A stretch of DNA of 64,000 bases. Origin: Corynebacterium sp. (GTDB lineage: Bacteria > Actinomycetota > Actinomycetes > Mycobacteriales > Mycobacteriaceae). Numbering within the stretch: position 1 is the first letter of the stretch; every line of letters starts with the position of its first letter. Location: assembly GCA_030530875.1 (NCBI GenBank), contig JAUMUD010000003.1:62001-126000 (forward strand), given 5' to 3'. Of this stretch, positions 51,337 to 61,118 are shown piece after piece. The position numbers and the translations under genes are program-made. Under the pieces are notes generated by a model that made no database searches, was not told where the DNA came from, and saw only the letters and a program-made list of their open reading frames with translations.

Positions 51337-52172
51337 ATTCCCACCGCCTTATACAGACTAGAAAGCTCAGCATTATTCAGGGCGCGCACGGCACCTGGGG
51401 TCTGCTCGCCCAAGCGAACAGTATGAATCTTGGTGCGCACGAGGCGCTCAACCGGGTAGCCCGCAGCCTTGAGCATGCGGCGCACAATGCGGTTGCGGCC
51501 CTCGTGGAGTTCCACGCGCACAATGGAGCGGCCCTGCCAGGTTTCCACAACCTGCACATAGTCGGCCTTGGCTGGGCCATCATCAAGCTCAATACCATTG
51601 GTCAAGGTCTTGACCAGCTTCTTATCGGCCTCACCGATGACGGTGGCCAAATAGGTCTTGGAGACCTCATACTTTGGGTGCATGAGGCGATTAGCCAGCT
51701 CACCATCATTGGTGAGAAGCAGCAGGCCCTCAGTATCAGCATCGAGGCGGCCCACATGGAAGAGGCGCTGGCCGGAATCCACGCGCTCGCCGACAATATC
51801 GCCAACGCATGGCCTGCCCATATCATCGTGCATGGTGCACTGGACACCGCGAGGCTTATTAAGCAAGAAGTACTGGAGGTTGTCGTCGATACGCACGCGT
51901 ACACCATCGACGCGAATCACGGCATTATCTGGGTCAACGCGCACACCCTGACGGGTCACAACATGGCCATTGACCTCGACGCGGCCCTGCTCAATGAGCT
52001 TTTCTGCCATGCGGCGCGAAGCCACACCAGCCTGAGCCAGGACCTTTTGCAGACGCACGCCTTCGCCCTCAGGAAGCTCCTGGTGCTGGGTTTTACGTGC
52101 ATGTTGACGGCGTGCCGGCTTTGCCTTCGACACATAAATATCGCGCGCATGAACGCGCTTCTTTTCATTCAC
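51333..52172 (-). CDS. rluB: RluB/RsuA-type pseudouridine synthase
   Basis: A 279-residue rRNA pseudouridine synthase. After a basic N-terminal tail of about 35 residues comes an S4 RNA-binding domain ([30 protein letters not shown]) and the catalytic domain with [19 protein letters not shown], where the Asp in GRLD is the nucleophile, and [21 protein letters not shown]. The target is probably 23S rRNA near position 2605, by analogy with RluB. It is normally directly after scpB in related genomes; here the HNH gene lies between. cmk-der follows with a 4-nt overlap. Confidence 0.92.
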   Translation of the reverse strand: MNEKKRVHARDIYVSKAKPARRQHARKTQHQELPEGEGVRLQKVLAQAGVASRRMAEKLIEQGRVEVNGHVVTRQGVRVDPDNAVIRVDGVRVRIDDNLQYFLLNKPRGVQCTMHDDMGRPCVGDIVGERVDSGQRLFHVGRLDADTEGLLLLTNDGELANRLMHPKYEVSKTYLATVIGEADKKLVKTLTNGIELDDGPAKADYVQVVETWQGRSIVRVELHEGRNRIVRRMLKAAGYPVERLVRTKIHTVRLGEQTPGAVRALNNAELSSLYKAVGM

Positions 52173-52419
52173 TTATATTCCTATCTCGACATTCCGCTCC
52201 AATGCGGGGCGCGCCCACATTTTCGCAGGATATACTCTAAATTTGGTAGGGTTCATCATATTTTACCTTAGGTTGGCATGAATGGGAATTTACCCCCGCC
52301 ACTACCCCCGGTTGCTATGAATTGGCTCACATGGCGGCGTGCCGCACTGGACTTTAGCAGCGGGTTTGATTTTCCTTAAGTTTTTCACAGGGTGCAAACC
52401 CTTTCCTTTTCGTGCTTCA

Positions 52420-53709
52420 ATGGTTCTTATGTTGACCGTACTCGAAAAAGTTCACGCGCATATCGCGGCTGAAGCTGCGCTTATCGCTGAGCTTCGCATG
52501 CTGCAAGGAGATGAGCGCCACCAGGCTGCTGATCTGATTGCGCGTGCCGATACTGGTCGTGATGCTTTTATTTCCTCCTCCATCTATGAGCGGGCGGGTA
52601 AGAAGGAAAATGCCACTGTGGCGGTGGCCCAGGATTATAACTGGACTAACCACCAGGCGGATGCTGTTTTGGCTGCTGGTCGTGGGTTTAGTCATTCGAG
52701 TCTGGGTCCGGCCATGGAGGAATATGGCATTGGGCTTCATGAGGCCGCCCAGATGGTCCGTGAGGCCGAGAATCTGAAGAATGGTGAGCACAAGCTTGTG
52801 CAGGCGGCAAAGGTACTGGGTCGGGGCAATTTTGAGTCCAAGCAGCACATGCAGCAAGCTATTCGACGAAACGTCAAAGACAAGAACAAGGCTGCAGAGC
52901 GTGCGCGCGCAAAAGCTGCGGGGCTTATTCCGGAATTTAGCTTCCGTGCCGGTGAGGCTGGGTATAAGAATCTTCATCTGAAGAATATCCCGGAAAATGA
53001 CGCGTTGGTTATTACTGATATGGTGACCAATGCCATTGCGGCCCTGGATGAGAAGCAAAAGCGTGGGACGAATGCCCAAGTCATGGGCTTGGCGGCTCTT
53101 CATATGCTTCGCACCATGGGTGGCGGCGACTATAAGGATGGTCGTATTACCACGGTCTTTGTGGTTTCTGATGCTACCGCTAGTGAGGCCAAGATTTATA
53201 ACCGCAAGGGTCAGGTGATTAGCCCTGAGGATTTTGCGGAGATTAAGGCCCAGTGGGGTGAGGAAAAGAAATATGTGGCCATTTATGATTCCCACGGCCG
53301 CATTGTGAGTGTCAGTGATAGCCGGATGGCTACCAAAGTGCAGCGTATTGTGCTTTTGGCTGAGCAGGGCGGGTGTTGTTTCCCGGACTGTGAGGAAACG
53401 GACTGCCAGGCCCACCATATGTTGCCGGTGCGCTTTGGTGGGGCGACTGATACGAATAATCTGGTGCTTTTGTGTCCGCGTCACCACCAGATGGTGGAGA
53501 AACGCATTAAGGACTTTATGCTCGATAGAGAGCGTGGCATATCCAGTTGGGTGACTGATGAGGGCTCTCTGCACCGTGGCATGGGCTATCACCCTCATGT
53601 GCCAAATATGCGTAATCAGGCTCGCCTCTTTGGGATTGACCTTGAGGGTGAGGATCCTGAGCGCAGTTGGCGCAAGCTTCGCCGCATATTATTGCGGGAA
53701 GATAGCTAA
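52420..53709 (+). CDS. DUF222/HNH endonuclease domain protein (13E12 family)
   Basis: A 429-residue protein from ATG 52420; ATG 52429 is nearly as good, and the frame is open to 52339. Residues 1-270 are a helical DUF222 domain. The HNH motif near the C terminus is QGGCCFPDCEETDCQAHHMLPVRFGGATDTNNLVLLCPRHH, with two Cys pairs and the HH and H catalytic or metal-binding residues. The family is abundant, in many copies, in corynebacteria and mycobacteria (13E12 repeats) and suspected to be mobile or linked to selfish introns; its function is unproven. It is the only plus-strand gene in this block and splits scpB from rluB, a sign of insertion. Confidence 0.85.
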   Translation: MVLMLTVLEKVHAHIAAEAALIAELRMLQGDERHQAADLIARADTGRDAFISSSIYERAGKKENATVAVAQDYNWTNHQADAVLAAGRGFSHSSLGPAMEEYGIGLHEAAQMVREAENLKNGEHKLVQAAKVLGRGNFESKQHMQQAIRRNVKDKNKAAERARAKAAGLIPEFSFRAGEAGYKNLHLKNIPENDALVITDMVTNAIAALDEKQKRGTNAQVMGLAALHMLRTMGGGDYKDGRITTVFVVSDATASEAKIYNRKGQVISPEDFAEIKAQWGEEKKYVAIYDSHGRIVSVSDSRMATKVQRIVLLAEQGGCCFPDCEETDCQAHHMLPVRFGGATDTNNLVLLCPRHHQMVEKRIKDFMLDRERGISSWVTDEGSLHRGMGYHPHVPNMRNQARLFGIDLEGEDPERSWRKLRRILLREDS

Positions 53710-53723
53710 TTTACCAGTGCTTT

Positions 53724-53754
53724 TAAGCCCAGGGGCAGAGGCCCCATGGGCTTA
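53724..53754. terminator. Convergent hairpin between the HNH gene and scpB
   Basis: TAAGCCCAGGGGC (53724-53736) pairs with GCCCC-A-TGGGCTTA (53741-53754), with one bulged base. There is no clear U-run on either side. Confidence 0.6.
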
Positions 53755-53766
53755 TAGGCATGTCTT

Positions 53767-54309
53767 TTACCGGCCGTTTTGGTCGATATCTTCAAGTTCT
53801 GCCATATCTGGGAGCAGTGGGGCGAGATTTGGCAGCACATCGAGGCTTGGAATGCCTAGTAGTTCGAGGAAGAGTGGGGTCGTTTGGTAGTGGTGTGGGG
53901 CCTGGGCTTCTTCAATAAGGCCTCGTTGGGCAAGACCACGCATCACACCATCGACATTGACGCCACGGATGCTGGCGACTTGGGCGCGGGTGACGGGTTG
54001 GCGGTAGGCCACAATGGCAAGGGTCTCCATGGCAGCACGGGAGAGTGTGTTATGGGAGCCGTGTAGGAGGAGCTTTTCCACAATGGGGGCATTGGCCTTG
54101 CGGGTATAGAGGCGCCAAGAGTCATTATCCTCGCGCAATTCCATGCCAGAGCAGCGCTCGTCAAGCTCCTCTGCGATGGCGCGCAGTTCTGCCCTGGCGC
54201 GGTCTTCGGGGATTTCGAGGACTTCTGCAAGCTTGGAGGTCATGATGGGCTCATCGATGACAAGCAGGATGGATTCAATCTGGGAGCGCAGTTGGCTAAT
54301 TGGTTCCAT
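53767..54309 (-). CDS. scpB: ScpB, chromosome segregation and condensation protein
   Basis: A 180-residue winged-helix protein that joins ScpA and SMC in the bacterial condensin. Segments SQIESILLVIDEPI, LHGSHNTLSRAAMETLAIVAYRQPVTRAQVASIRGVNVDGVMRGLAQRGLIEE are typical. It starts 14 nt inside the end of scpA. It is the last gene of the minus-strand run before the inserted HNH gene; a hairpin separates the two convergent ends. Confidence 0.93.
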   Translation of the reverse strand: MEPISQLRSQIESILLVIDEPIMTSKLAEVLEIPEDRARAELRAIAEELDERCSGMELREDNDSWRLYTRKANAPIVEKLLLHGSHNTLSRAAMETLAIVAYRQPVTRAQVASIRGVNVDGVMRGLAQRGLIEEAQAPHHYQTTPLFLELLGIPSLDVLPNLAPLLPDMAELEDIDQNGR

Positions 54310-55039
54310 TGGTTCCTTCTTCGGTGTGCAGGCTAAGTGTTTCGCCCTCGATGTCGATTTTGCGTTCTTTATAGAGTTCCAGTAGGGCTAGAAAGCGGCC
54401 GACCATAATAAGCCTAGTTTCGCAGCTAGCAAAGATGCTCTCCATGCTCATTGGGCCTTCGGCGAGCAGCTCTTGAACAAGGCGGGCTTGTTCTGGCACG
54501 GAGACTGGGGATTCGTGAACGTGCTCGACATTGACGGTTTTGGGGCTAAAGACCTCGGCGGCAATGGCGGCAAAGCCATCCACGTCCACATTGAGTGTGA
54601 GTGGCGGGAGGATTCCCACAAAGCGGTCTTCGAGGGCGACATCGCGGGTGTATTGGCGCTGGGCACTTTTTTGCCAGCCGGCAAAGATAGCAGCCACTTC
54701 CTTATAGGCCTTGTACTGCAGGAGTTTAGCGAAGAGCAGGTCACGGGCCTCAAGCAGTTCCAGGTCGGCCTCATTTTCCACATTGCCTCGTGGGAGCAAC
54801 CTGGCCGTTTTGAGATCCAGGAGGGTTGCTGCGATAAGGAGGAACTCGGTGGTGTGGGAGAGATCCCTATCGAGGCTTGTGGTGTAGGCGATGAATTCAT
54901 CGGTGACCTGGCCAAGGGCGACCTCGGTGACATCAAGTTTGTGGGAGTTGATGAGTTGGAGGAGCAGGTCAAAAGGGCCCTCAAAGTTATTGAGGGCCAG
55001 GGTGAAGCCAGGGATTTCTAGCTGTTGATATGAGGGCAT
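54296..55039 (-). CDS. scpA: ScpA, kleisin subunit of condensin
   Basis: A 247-residue kleisin that bridges the heads of SMC. The N terminus GFTLALNNFEGPFDLLLQLINSHKLDVTEVALGQVTDEF is a ScpA hallmark, and the C-terminal winged helix contains FLALLELYKERKI. The gene starts 3 nt after the parA stop and overlaps scpB by 14 nt, giving a tight parA-scpA-scpB unit. Confidence 0.93.
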   Translation of the reverse strand: MPSYQQLEIPGFTLALNNFEGPFDLLLQLINSHKLDVTEVALGQVTDEFIAYTTSLDRDLSHTTEFLLIAATLLDLKTARLLPRGNVENEADLELLEARDLLFAKLLQYKAYKEVAAIFAGWQKSAQRQYTRDVALEDRFVGILPPLTLNVDVDGFAAIAAEVFSPKTVNVEHVHESPVSVPEQARLVQELLAEGPMSMESIFASCETRLIMVGRFLALLELYKERKIDIEGETLSLHTEEGTNGTN

Positions 55040-55042
55040 TGA

Positions 55043-55885
55043 CTAGTTGCTGGTGCGGGCAATGACCTCACGGGCAAGGTTGCGGTACTGCTCGGCACCG
55101 CTGGACTTTGGTGCCCAACTGATGATTGGTTCGCCAACCACAGTGGTTTCTGGGAAGCGCACGGTGCGGGTAATGACGGTGTCAAAGACCTGGTCGCCAA
55201 AGACTTCCACGACCTTGTTCATCACATCGCGCGAATGCGAGGTGCGGCGGTCAAACATGGTGACCAAGATGCCCAGAATATCGAGGTTGAAGTTGAGGCG
55301 GTCGCGGACCTTTTCCACGGTGTCAGTAAGAAGGGCAAGGCCTCGCAGGGAAAAGTATTCGCACTCCATTGGGATAATGACACCGTGCGAGCAGGTTAGT
55401 GCATTAACGGTGAGAAGACCCAGAGATGGCTGGCAGTCAAGAAGGATGAAGTCATATTCCTTCATTACTGGGCGAAGAGCACGGGCGAGTGCCTGTTCGC
55501 GGCCAACCTCATTGACCAGCTGGATTTCTGCAGCAGAGAGGTCAATATTGGCTGGGATAATATCGAGGTTCTTGGTGCCGGTGTGGATGATGGTTTCGGC
55601 AACATCCACATCATTGTCCACAATGAGGTTATAGACGGTGACGTCCAGTTCATCGTGGCTGATACCAAGACCAGCAGAGAGTGCACCCTGGGGGTCGAGG
55701 TCAACGAGCAGGACTTTACGTCCGGCTTCAGCCAGGCAGGCACCAAGGTTGATGGTGGAGGTGGTTTTGCCCACACCGCCCTTTTGGTTACACATTGAGA
55801 TGATTGTGGCTGGGCCGTGGTGGTCCAGGGGTGCTGGTTCTGGGATTTCACGAACTGGGCGGCCGGTGAGTCCTACATTAACCAC
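55043..55885 (-). CDS. ParA/Soj-type ATPase
   Basis: A 280-residue deviant-Walker ATPase of the ParA/MinD class for chromosome or cargo positioning. The A motif is CNQKGGVGKTT, the A' region is DLDPQGALS, and the B region ILLDCQPSLGLLTVNAL. The GTG at 55885 is preferred because GGAGGAAGGA lies 6 nt upstream. In-frame ATGs at 55903 and 55921 are possible; the former has TATTCT 8 nt upstream, so a second, leaderless form cannot be excluded. No parB is adjacent, so it is the second ParA of the genome type seen beside scpAB, as in Rv1708, and not the origin parAB. Confidence 0.88.
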   Translation of the reverse strand: MVNVGLTGRPVREIPEPAPLDHHGPATIISMCNQKGGVGKTTSTINLGACLAEAGRKVLLVDLDPQGALSAGLGISHDELDVTVYNLIVDNDVDVAETIIHTGTKNLDIIPANIDLSAAEIQLVNEVGREQALARALRPVMKEYDFILLDCQPSLGLLTVNALTCSHGVIIPMECEYFSLRGLALLTDTVEKVRDRLNFNLDILGILVTMFDRRTSHSRDVMNKVVEVFGDQVFDTVITRTVRFPETTVVGEPIISWAPKSSGAEQYRNLAREVIARTSN

Positions 55886-55936
55886 AAAAAGTCCTTCCTC
55901 CATAATGTTTAAGAATACCATTTATTTCTTCGACGG

Positions 55937-56824
55937 CTATGAACGTGGATGGTAAAGCTCGTGGGCTTTCAAAACCTCTTTATTGTGAAGGTGTGTATAA
56001 AGCTGGGTGGTGCGCACATTGGAGTGGCCAAGCAGTTCGGAGACAATGAGCACGGAGGCCCCGCCTTCCAAAAGATGGGTGGCAAAGGAGTGGCGCAGGG
56101 TGTGGGGACTGACCTTTTTGGTGATCTTTGCGCGCTTTGCTGCTGCCTGCACATAGTTATAGGCAGAGTTGCGGGTTAGAGGCCTACCGAGATTATTGAG
56201 AAAGAGCCTATGGGGCTTGGGGCTATTAGGCTTGACTAGTTCACCGCGCTGCCCCTGGACATAGGCATCGAGCGCCTCCATGGCCTTGGACCCAAGAGGT
56301 ACCACGCGCTGCTTATTACCCTTACCGGTAATAACGACCATGCCGGGATAGCGGTAGATATCGTCCACATCAAGTTCCACTGCTTCACTCACGCGACAAC
56401 CACTGCCATAGAGAAGCTCAAAGAGGGCAAGTTCACGCTGATCCTTGGCCTCATTGATGAGAGTCGCGACTTCAGTTTGGCTTAGTGCATGTGGCAGGGA
56501 AAGCTGTGCCTTGGCGGGGCTTACTTCCTTGGCGGTATCTTGGCCCACTATATCTTCGCGCAACAAATAGGCATGGAAATTACGCACAGTACTAAGGCAG
56601 TGTGCGGTGGTAGCGGGAGCTAGGCCTTCTTTTTGGATATCGGCATAGTACTGCTCAATAAGCCCAGCACTAATGGCGCTCACATCTGTGATTTTCTTCT
56701 TTTTTAGCCAGCCCAGATAGCGCTCCATATCGCGCTTATAGGAGCGGATGGTATGGGTGGAAAGGCCTTTTTCTACAGCACAGTACTGTAGCCAGCCACC
56801 CACAAGCTTAGGAATTTCGGCCAT
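55937..56824 (-). CDS. xerD: XerD tyrosine recombinase
   Basis: A 295-residue site-specific recombinase that with XerC resolves chromosome dimers at dif. The N-terminal SAM-like core binds DNA (residues 1-95). The catalytic set is readable: Arg in GSGCRVSEAVEL, Lys in GKGNKQRVVPL, His-x-x-Arg in HTLRHSFATHLLEGGA, His in LGHSNVRTTQ, and Tyr in LYTHLH. ATG 56824 is chosen over a TTG at 56836; neither has a clear ribosome site and both lie inside or near the end of the Nudix gene, so translation is coupled. Confidence 0.92.
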   Translation of the reverse strand: MAEIPKLVGGWLQYCAVEKGLSTHTIRSYKRDMERYLGWLKKKKITDVSAISAGLIEQYYADIQKEGLAPATTAHCLSTVRNFHAYLLREDIVGQDTAKEVSPAKAQLSLPHALSQTEVATLINEAKDQRELALFELLYGSGCRVSEAVELDVDDIYRYPGMVVITGKGNKQRVVPLGSKAMEALDAYVQGQRGELVKPNSPKPHRLFLNNLGRPLTRNSAYNYVQAAAKRAKITKKVSPHTLRHSFATHLLEGGASVLIVSELLGHSNVRTTQLYTHLHNKEVLKAHELYHPRS

Positions 56825-57428
56825 TACGGCGGTCAATTAGACGGTGTGGACGAAGTGGGAATGGACTATCCGCTGGGCGGGCTTCTGCTCCGTGGTTAAT
56901 GACTTCATTAGCCATCAAAATGGCAGACATGGCAATACCATTAGAAATCTCACCACCAAGAACCATAGCTACGGCCTTAGTAAGTGGAACCCACTGGAGG
57001 GTCATATCGGATTCTTCATCATCGGCAAGGATGATACGACCAATATCGGTAAGTTCACGGGCCAGGTAGATGCGCACAACTTCATCGCAAAAACCGGGGG
57101 TGGAAATATGATCCCCTAAAAGCGCCCAGTTTTCGGCCTTGAGGCCAGCTTCCTCATGAAGCTCACGGGCGGCAGCATGCAGAGGGTCTTCACCAGCAAC
57201 ATCCATGAGGCCAGCAGGAATTTCAAGCAAATGCTGGCCCACGGAATGCCGGTATTGGGAAATCAGGGCAATGTCGCCCTTTTCGTTGATGGCCACGATA
57301 GCTACTGCACCGAAGTGCTCCACAATCTCACGCTCAGCACTAGACCCACCAGGCATGGTGAGAATATCGCGGCGAACATTGATAATTGGTGCTTCTAGCA
57401 GCAGCTGTGAATCGCGGACCTCAAACAT
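56808..57428 (-). CDS. Nudix hydrolase, ADP-ribose pyrophosphatase type
   Basis: A 206-residue Nudix enzyme. The Nudix box spans residues 73-96 (GLMDVAGEDP, then AARELHEEAGL). It has six rather than five residues between the first Gly and Glu, the form I recall from mycobacterial ADP-ribose pyrophosphatases such as Rv1700, which lies in the same position. PAGL before the box and LISQYRHSVGQHLLEIP fit the ADPRase branch. It starts 2 nt after the pyrG stop. Confidence 0.9.
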   Translation of the reverse strand: MFEVRDSQLLLEAPIINVRRDILTMPGGSSAEREIVEHFGAVAIVAINEKGDIALISQYRHSVGQHLLEIPAGLMDVAGEDPLHAAARELHEEAGLKAENWALLGDHISTPGFCDEVVRIYLARELTDIGRIILADDEESDMTLQWVPLTKAVAMVLGGEISNGIAMSAILMANEVINHGAEARPADSPFPLRPHRLIDRRNGRNS

Positions 57429-57430
57429 GA

Positions 57431-59119
<1,689 letters not shown>

Positions 59120-59121
59120 CT

Positions 59122-60030
59122 TTATGATAACACAAATGGAGGGCAAACGGCACTTGCGCTGGATGCCAAACCATAGTCGCCCCGTGCACCCTTGACCTGC
59201 TCGGCCACAGCCAAAACTGTGCCAATACGACCAACAGGGGTGGAAAGATTATCCACGGTGCTTGGCTTGTGGGCATCAGCCAGGTGACGAATCTGGTCAA
59301 TGGCCCCACCATTTTGGGCATTATTAATGCGGCCGGCAAGCACCACCTGACTGCCCTTATCCTCCATGCCCTGGGCAAAATTGGCCAAGGCATCAGCAGG
59401 ATAACCAGTCTGGTCGCCATCTCCAGTAATGAGCACAATAGTCGGGGTGGCGTGGACCGCGGCCAAATCGGTGTGGATAAAACCAGAAGCGGAAAGGGCA
59501 TTGAGAACCAGTCCCCTATCTGCATCGCTGGCTGCTGGCAGAAGCGCCGAGCCCAAAACCTCACCAGCATGAGTGCCTGGGTCAAGCTTGGTAGTGGAAA
59601 TCTGTACACCAGCTGGCACAGTCTGGGTCACCACATTATTAAGCTGGTCGGCACTGTCCTGGTTAAAGAAGCTTGGATCAAGATTAATTTGGCCGGCGTT
59701 GACAATGCCGGCATTGCCCAAAAGACCCTGGACTGCTGCCACATCGTCCTGGTTAGCATCGGCAGTCACCATCAGAATCACCGGCACATTAAAGAGCTTA
59801 TTGGCCACAATCACCGGCCCCGAAGCGGTGATATAGGACTCATTAGAAGAGTTTGTGGCCTTTTCCAACTGCAACTGGTCGCTAGCACTGGCCAAATCCG
59901 CCTGGACCTGATTGAGCTCATCACGATGGGCAAAGTGCGAACCACCTGCCACACCAATGGCAATACCAAAGGCAAGACCGGCGATACGGGTTGGCATACG
60001 GCCACTAGAAGCATTAATTTTCTTCGCCAT
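59122..60030 (-). CDS. MctB/SteB family envelope protein (copper transporter family)
   Basis: A 302-residue protein with one N-terminal membrane helix (about 14-31) and a large outside domain, beginning MAKKINASSGRMPTRIAG. It matches Rv1698 of M. tuberculosis by position: MctB, first described as an outer-membrane channel limiting copper. In C. glutamicum the homologue next to steA is described as SteB, acting in cell division with SteA. A coiled-coil-like stretch (DELNQVQADLASASDQLQLEKA) follows the helix. The division role seems more likely than a channel in this context. GGAGAG precedes the ATG; it starts 9 nt after the steA stop. Confidence 0.82.
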   Translation of the reverse strand: MAKKINASSGRMPTRIAGLAFGIAIGVAGGSHFAHRDELNQVQADLASASDQLQLEKATNSSNESYITASGPVIVANKLFNVPVILMVTADANQDDVAAVQGLLGNAGIVNAGQINLDPSFFNQDSADQLNNVVTQTVPAGVQISTTKLDPGTHAGEVLGSALLPAASDADRGLVLNALSASGFIHTDLAAVHATPTIVLITGDGDQTGYPADALANFAQGMEDKGSQVVLAGRINNAQNGGAIDQIRHLADAHKPSTVDNLSTPVGRIGTVLAVAEQVKGARGDYGLASSASAVCPPFVLS

Positions 60031-60039
60031 GTTTCTCTC

Positions 60040-61083
60040 CTATAGGTAGAAATAGCAGATGGTAGCAACACAAACCGCAATGGCCACAACTGCCCAGAAC
60101 CAGGACCAGCCATTGCCACGCCTGCCCGTATAGAGCTCCATCAGAGTCTCTTGGCTCACCAAACGCTCGGCCACCGTCTCACGGGCAATCAAAGCAGATG
60201 GGGTGGCTGCGGCCGCCCCACGGAAAATAGTAGCCAGGTTCAAATCCGCCCCACAGTTAATAATCATCGAGGCATCATGATAACCAGCAAGCAAGAGCGC
60301 CAAATCAGTAGCATTATTGGAGGCTGCTGGGAAGGTCATCGCGCCCACACCCAAATCCTGGATGCGCTCCAAACCCTGGGCATGACCATCAGGATCAGCC
60401 GGCAAAATCACCGAAGCACCACACTTCAAGGCCTCATTGCTCATGCCACTTGGGTCACCGACAACAAGGTGTGGCTTAATGCCGGCACGCACCAACATAT
60501 CGGCCGCCTCATCACAACCAATAATGATTGGGTTAAATTCGCGAATAAAGCGCTTGAGTGGCTTAATATCCGCACCAGGGCTCACCACCATGACCTTGCG
60601 GCCAGCGATATCAATACCAGTATCTGGGATGCCCAGGCCGTCGATAAGCAATGGGGATTCAGACTGAACGAATTGGATGGTGTTGCCAAAGAAGGCCTCC
60701 ATGCGCTCCACGAGGCTGCGCTGGCCTTCAGTAAAATTGGCGTCGAGCTGGGCCTGGTCGACAGGGACCACGGCCTCGGAGCTGCGCCCATAGTTCAAGA
60801 CTCCGCCGGAGATTTCGGCCTTTTTGCCGTCTTTGAAGTCGAGTCCTGGGGCTTCGACAAGGGCGATGCCGGCATCAACGAGCATTTGTGGCCCATAGTT
60901 GGGCACGGCCCCGGTGGAGAATGGGGCAAGGTTGATAACCACGCTTGGGCGTGCGGCAATCAGCCGGGAGGCCAGGCTGCGGCTTAGGTCGGGGGCGTCG
61001 ACTACAGCAAAATCCCCGGCGTTAAGGCGCTTGAAGCCTTTGGCGCCAGGGCGGCAGTCGCGAATTACTCCAGAATGACTCAT
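60040..61083 (-). CDS. steA: SteA, cytokinetic ring protein
   Basis: A 347-residue protein with a thiamin-pyrophosphokinase-like fold and a C-terminal membrane helix (WSWFWAVVAIAVCVATICYFY). It matches Rv1697 and C. glutamicum SteA, a divisome protein. Features: VDAPDLSRSLASRLIAARPSVVINLAPFSTGAVPNYGPQMLVDAGIALVE, IIGCDEAADMLVRAGIKPHLVVGD, and PADPDGHAQGLERIQDLGVGAMTFPAASNNATDLALLLA. It begins at ATG 61083, 35 nt after recN, and is followed by the MctB/SteB gene. It is a little shorter at the N terminus than homologues I recall (about 390 residues). Confidence 0.88.
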   Translation of the reverse strand: MSHSGVIRDCRPGAKGFKRLNAGDFAVVDAPDLSRSLASRLIAARPSVVINLAPFSTGAVPNYGPQMLVDAGIALVEAPGLDFKDGKKAEISGGVLNYGRSSEAVVPVDQAQLDANFTEGQRSLVERMEAFFGNTIQFVQSESPLLIDGLGIPDTGIDIAGRKVMVVSPGADIKPLKRFIREFNPIIIGCDEAADMLVRAGIKPHLVVGDPSGMSNEALKCGASVILPADPDGHAQGLERIQDLGVGAMTFPAASNNATDLALLLAGYHDASMIINCGADLNLATIFRGAAAATPSALIARETVAERLVSQETLMELYTGRRGNGWSWFWAVVAIAVCVATICYFYL

Positions 61084-61118
61084 GGGAAAAATTTTCCCCG
61101 AATCAGCTGTTTTTTGGG

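Noticed and set aside
52268..52286. DtxR-like half site TTAGGTTGGC
   Set aside because: Only the left half fits (about 11 of 19), and it is 130 nt or more from the HNH start.
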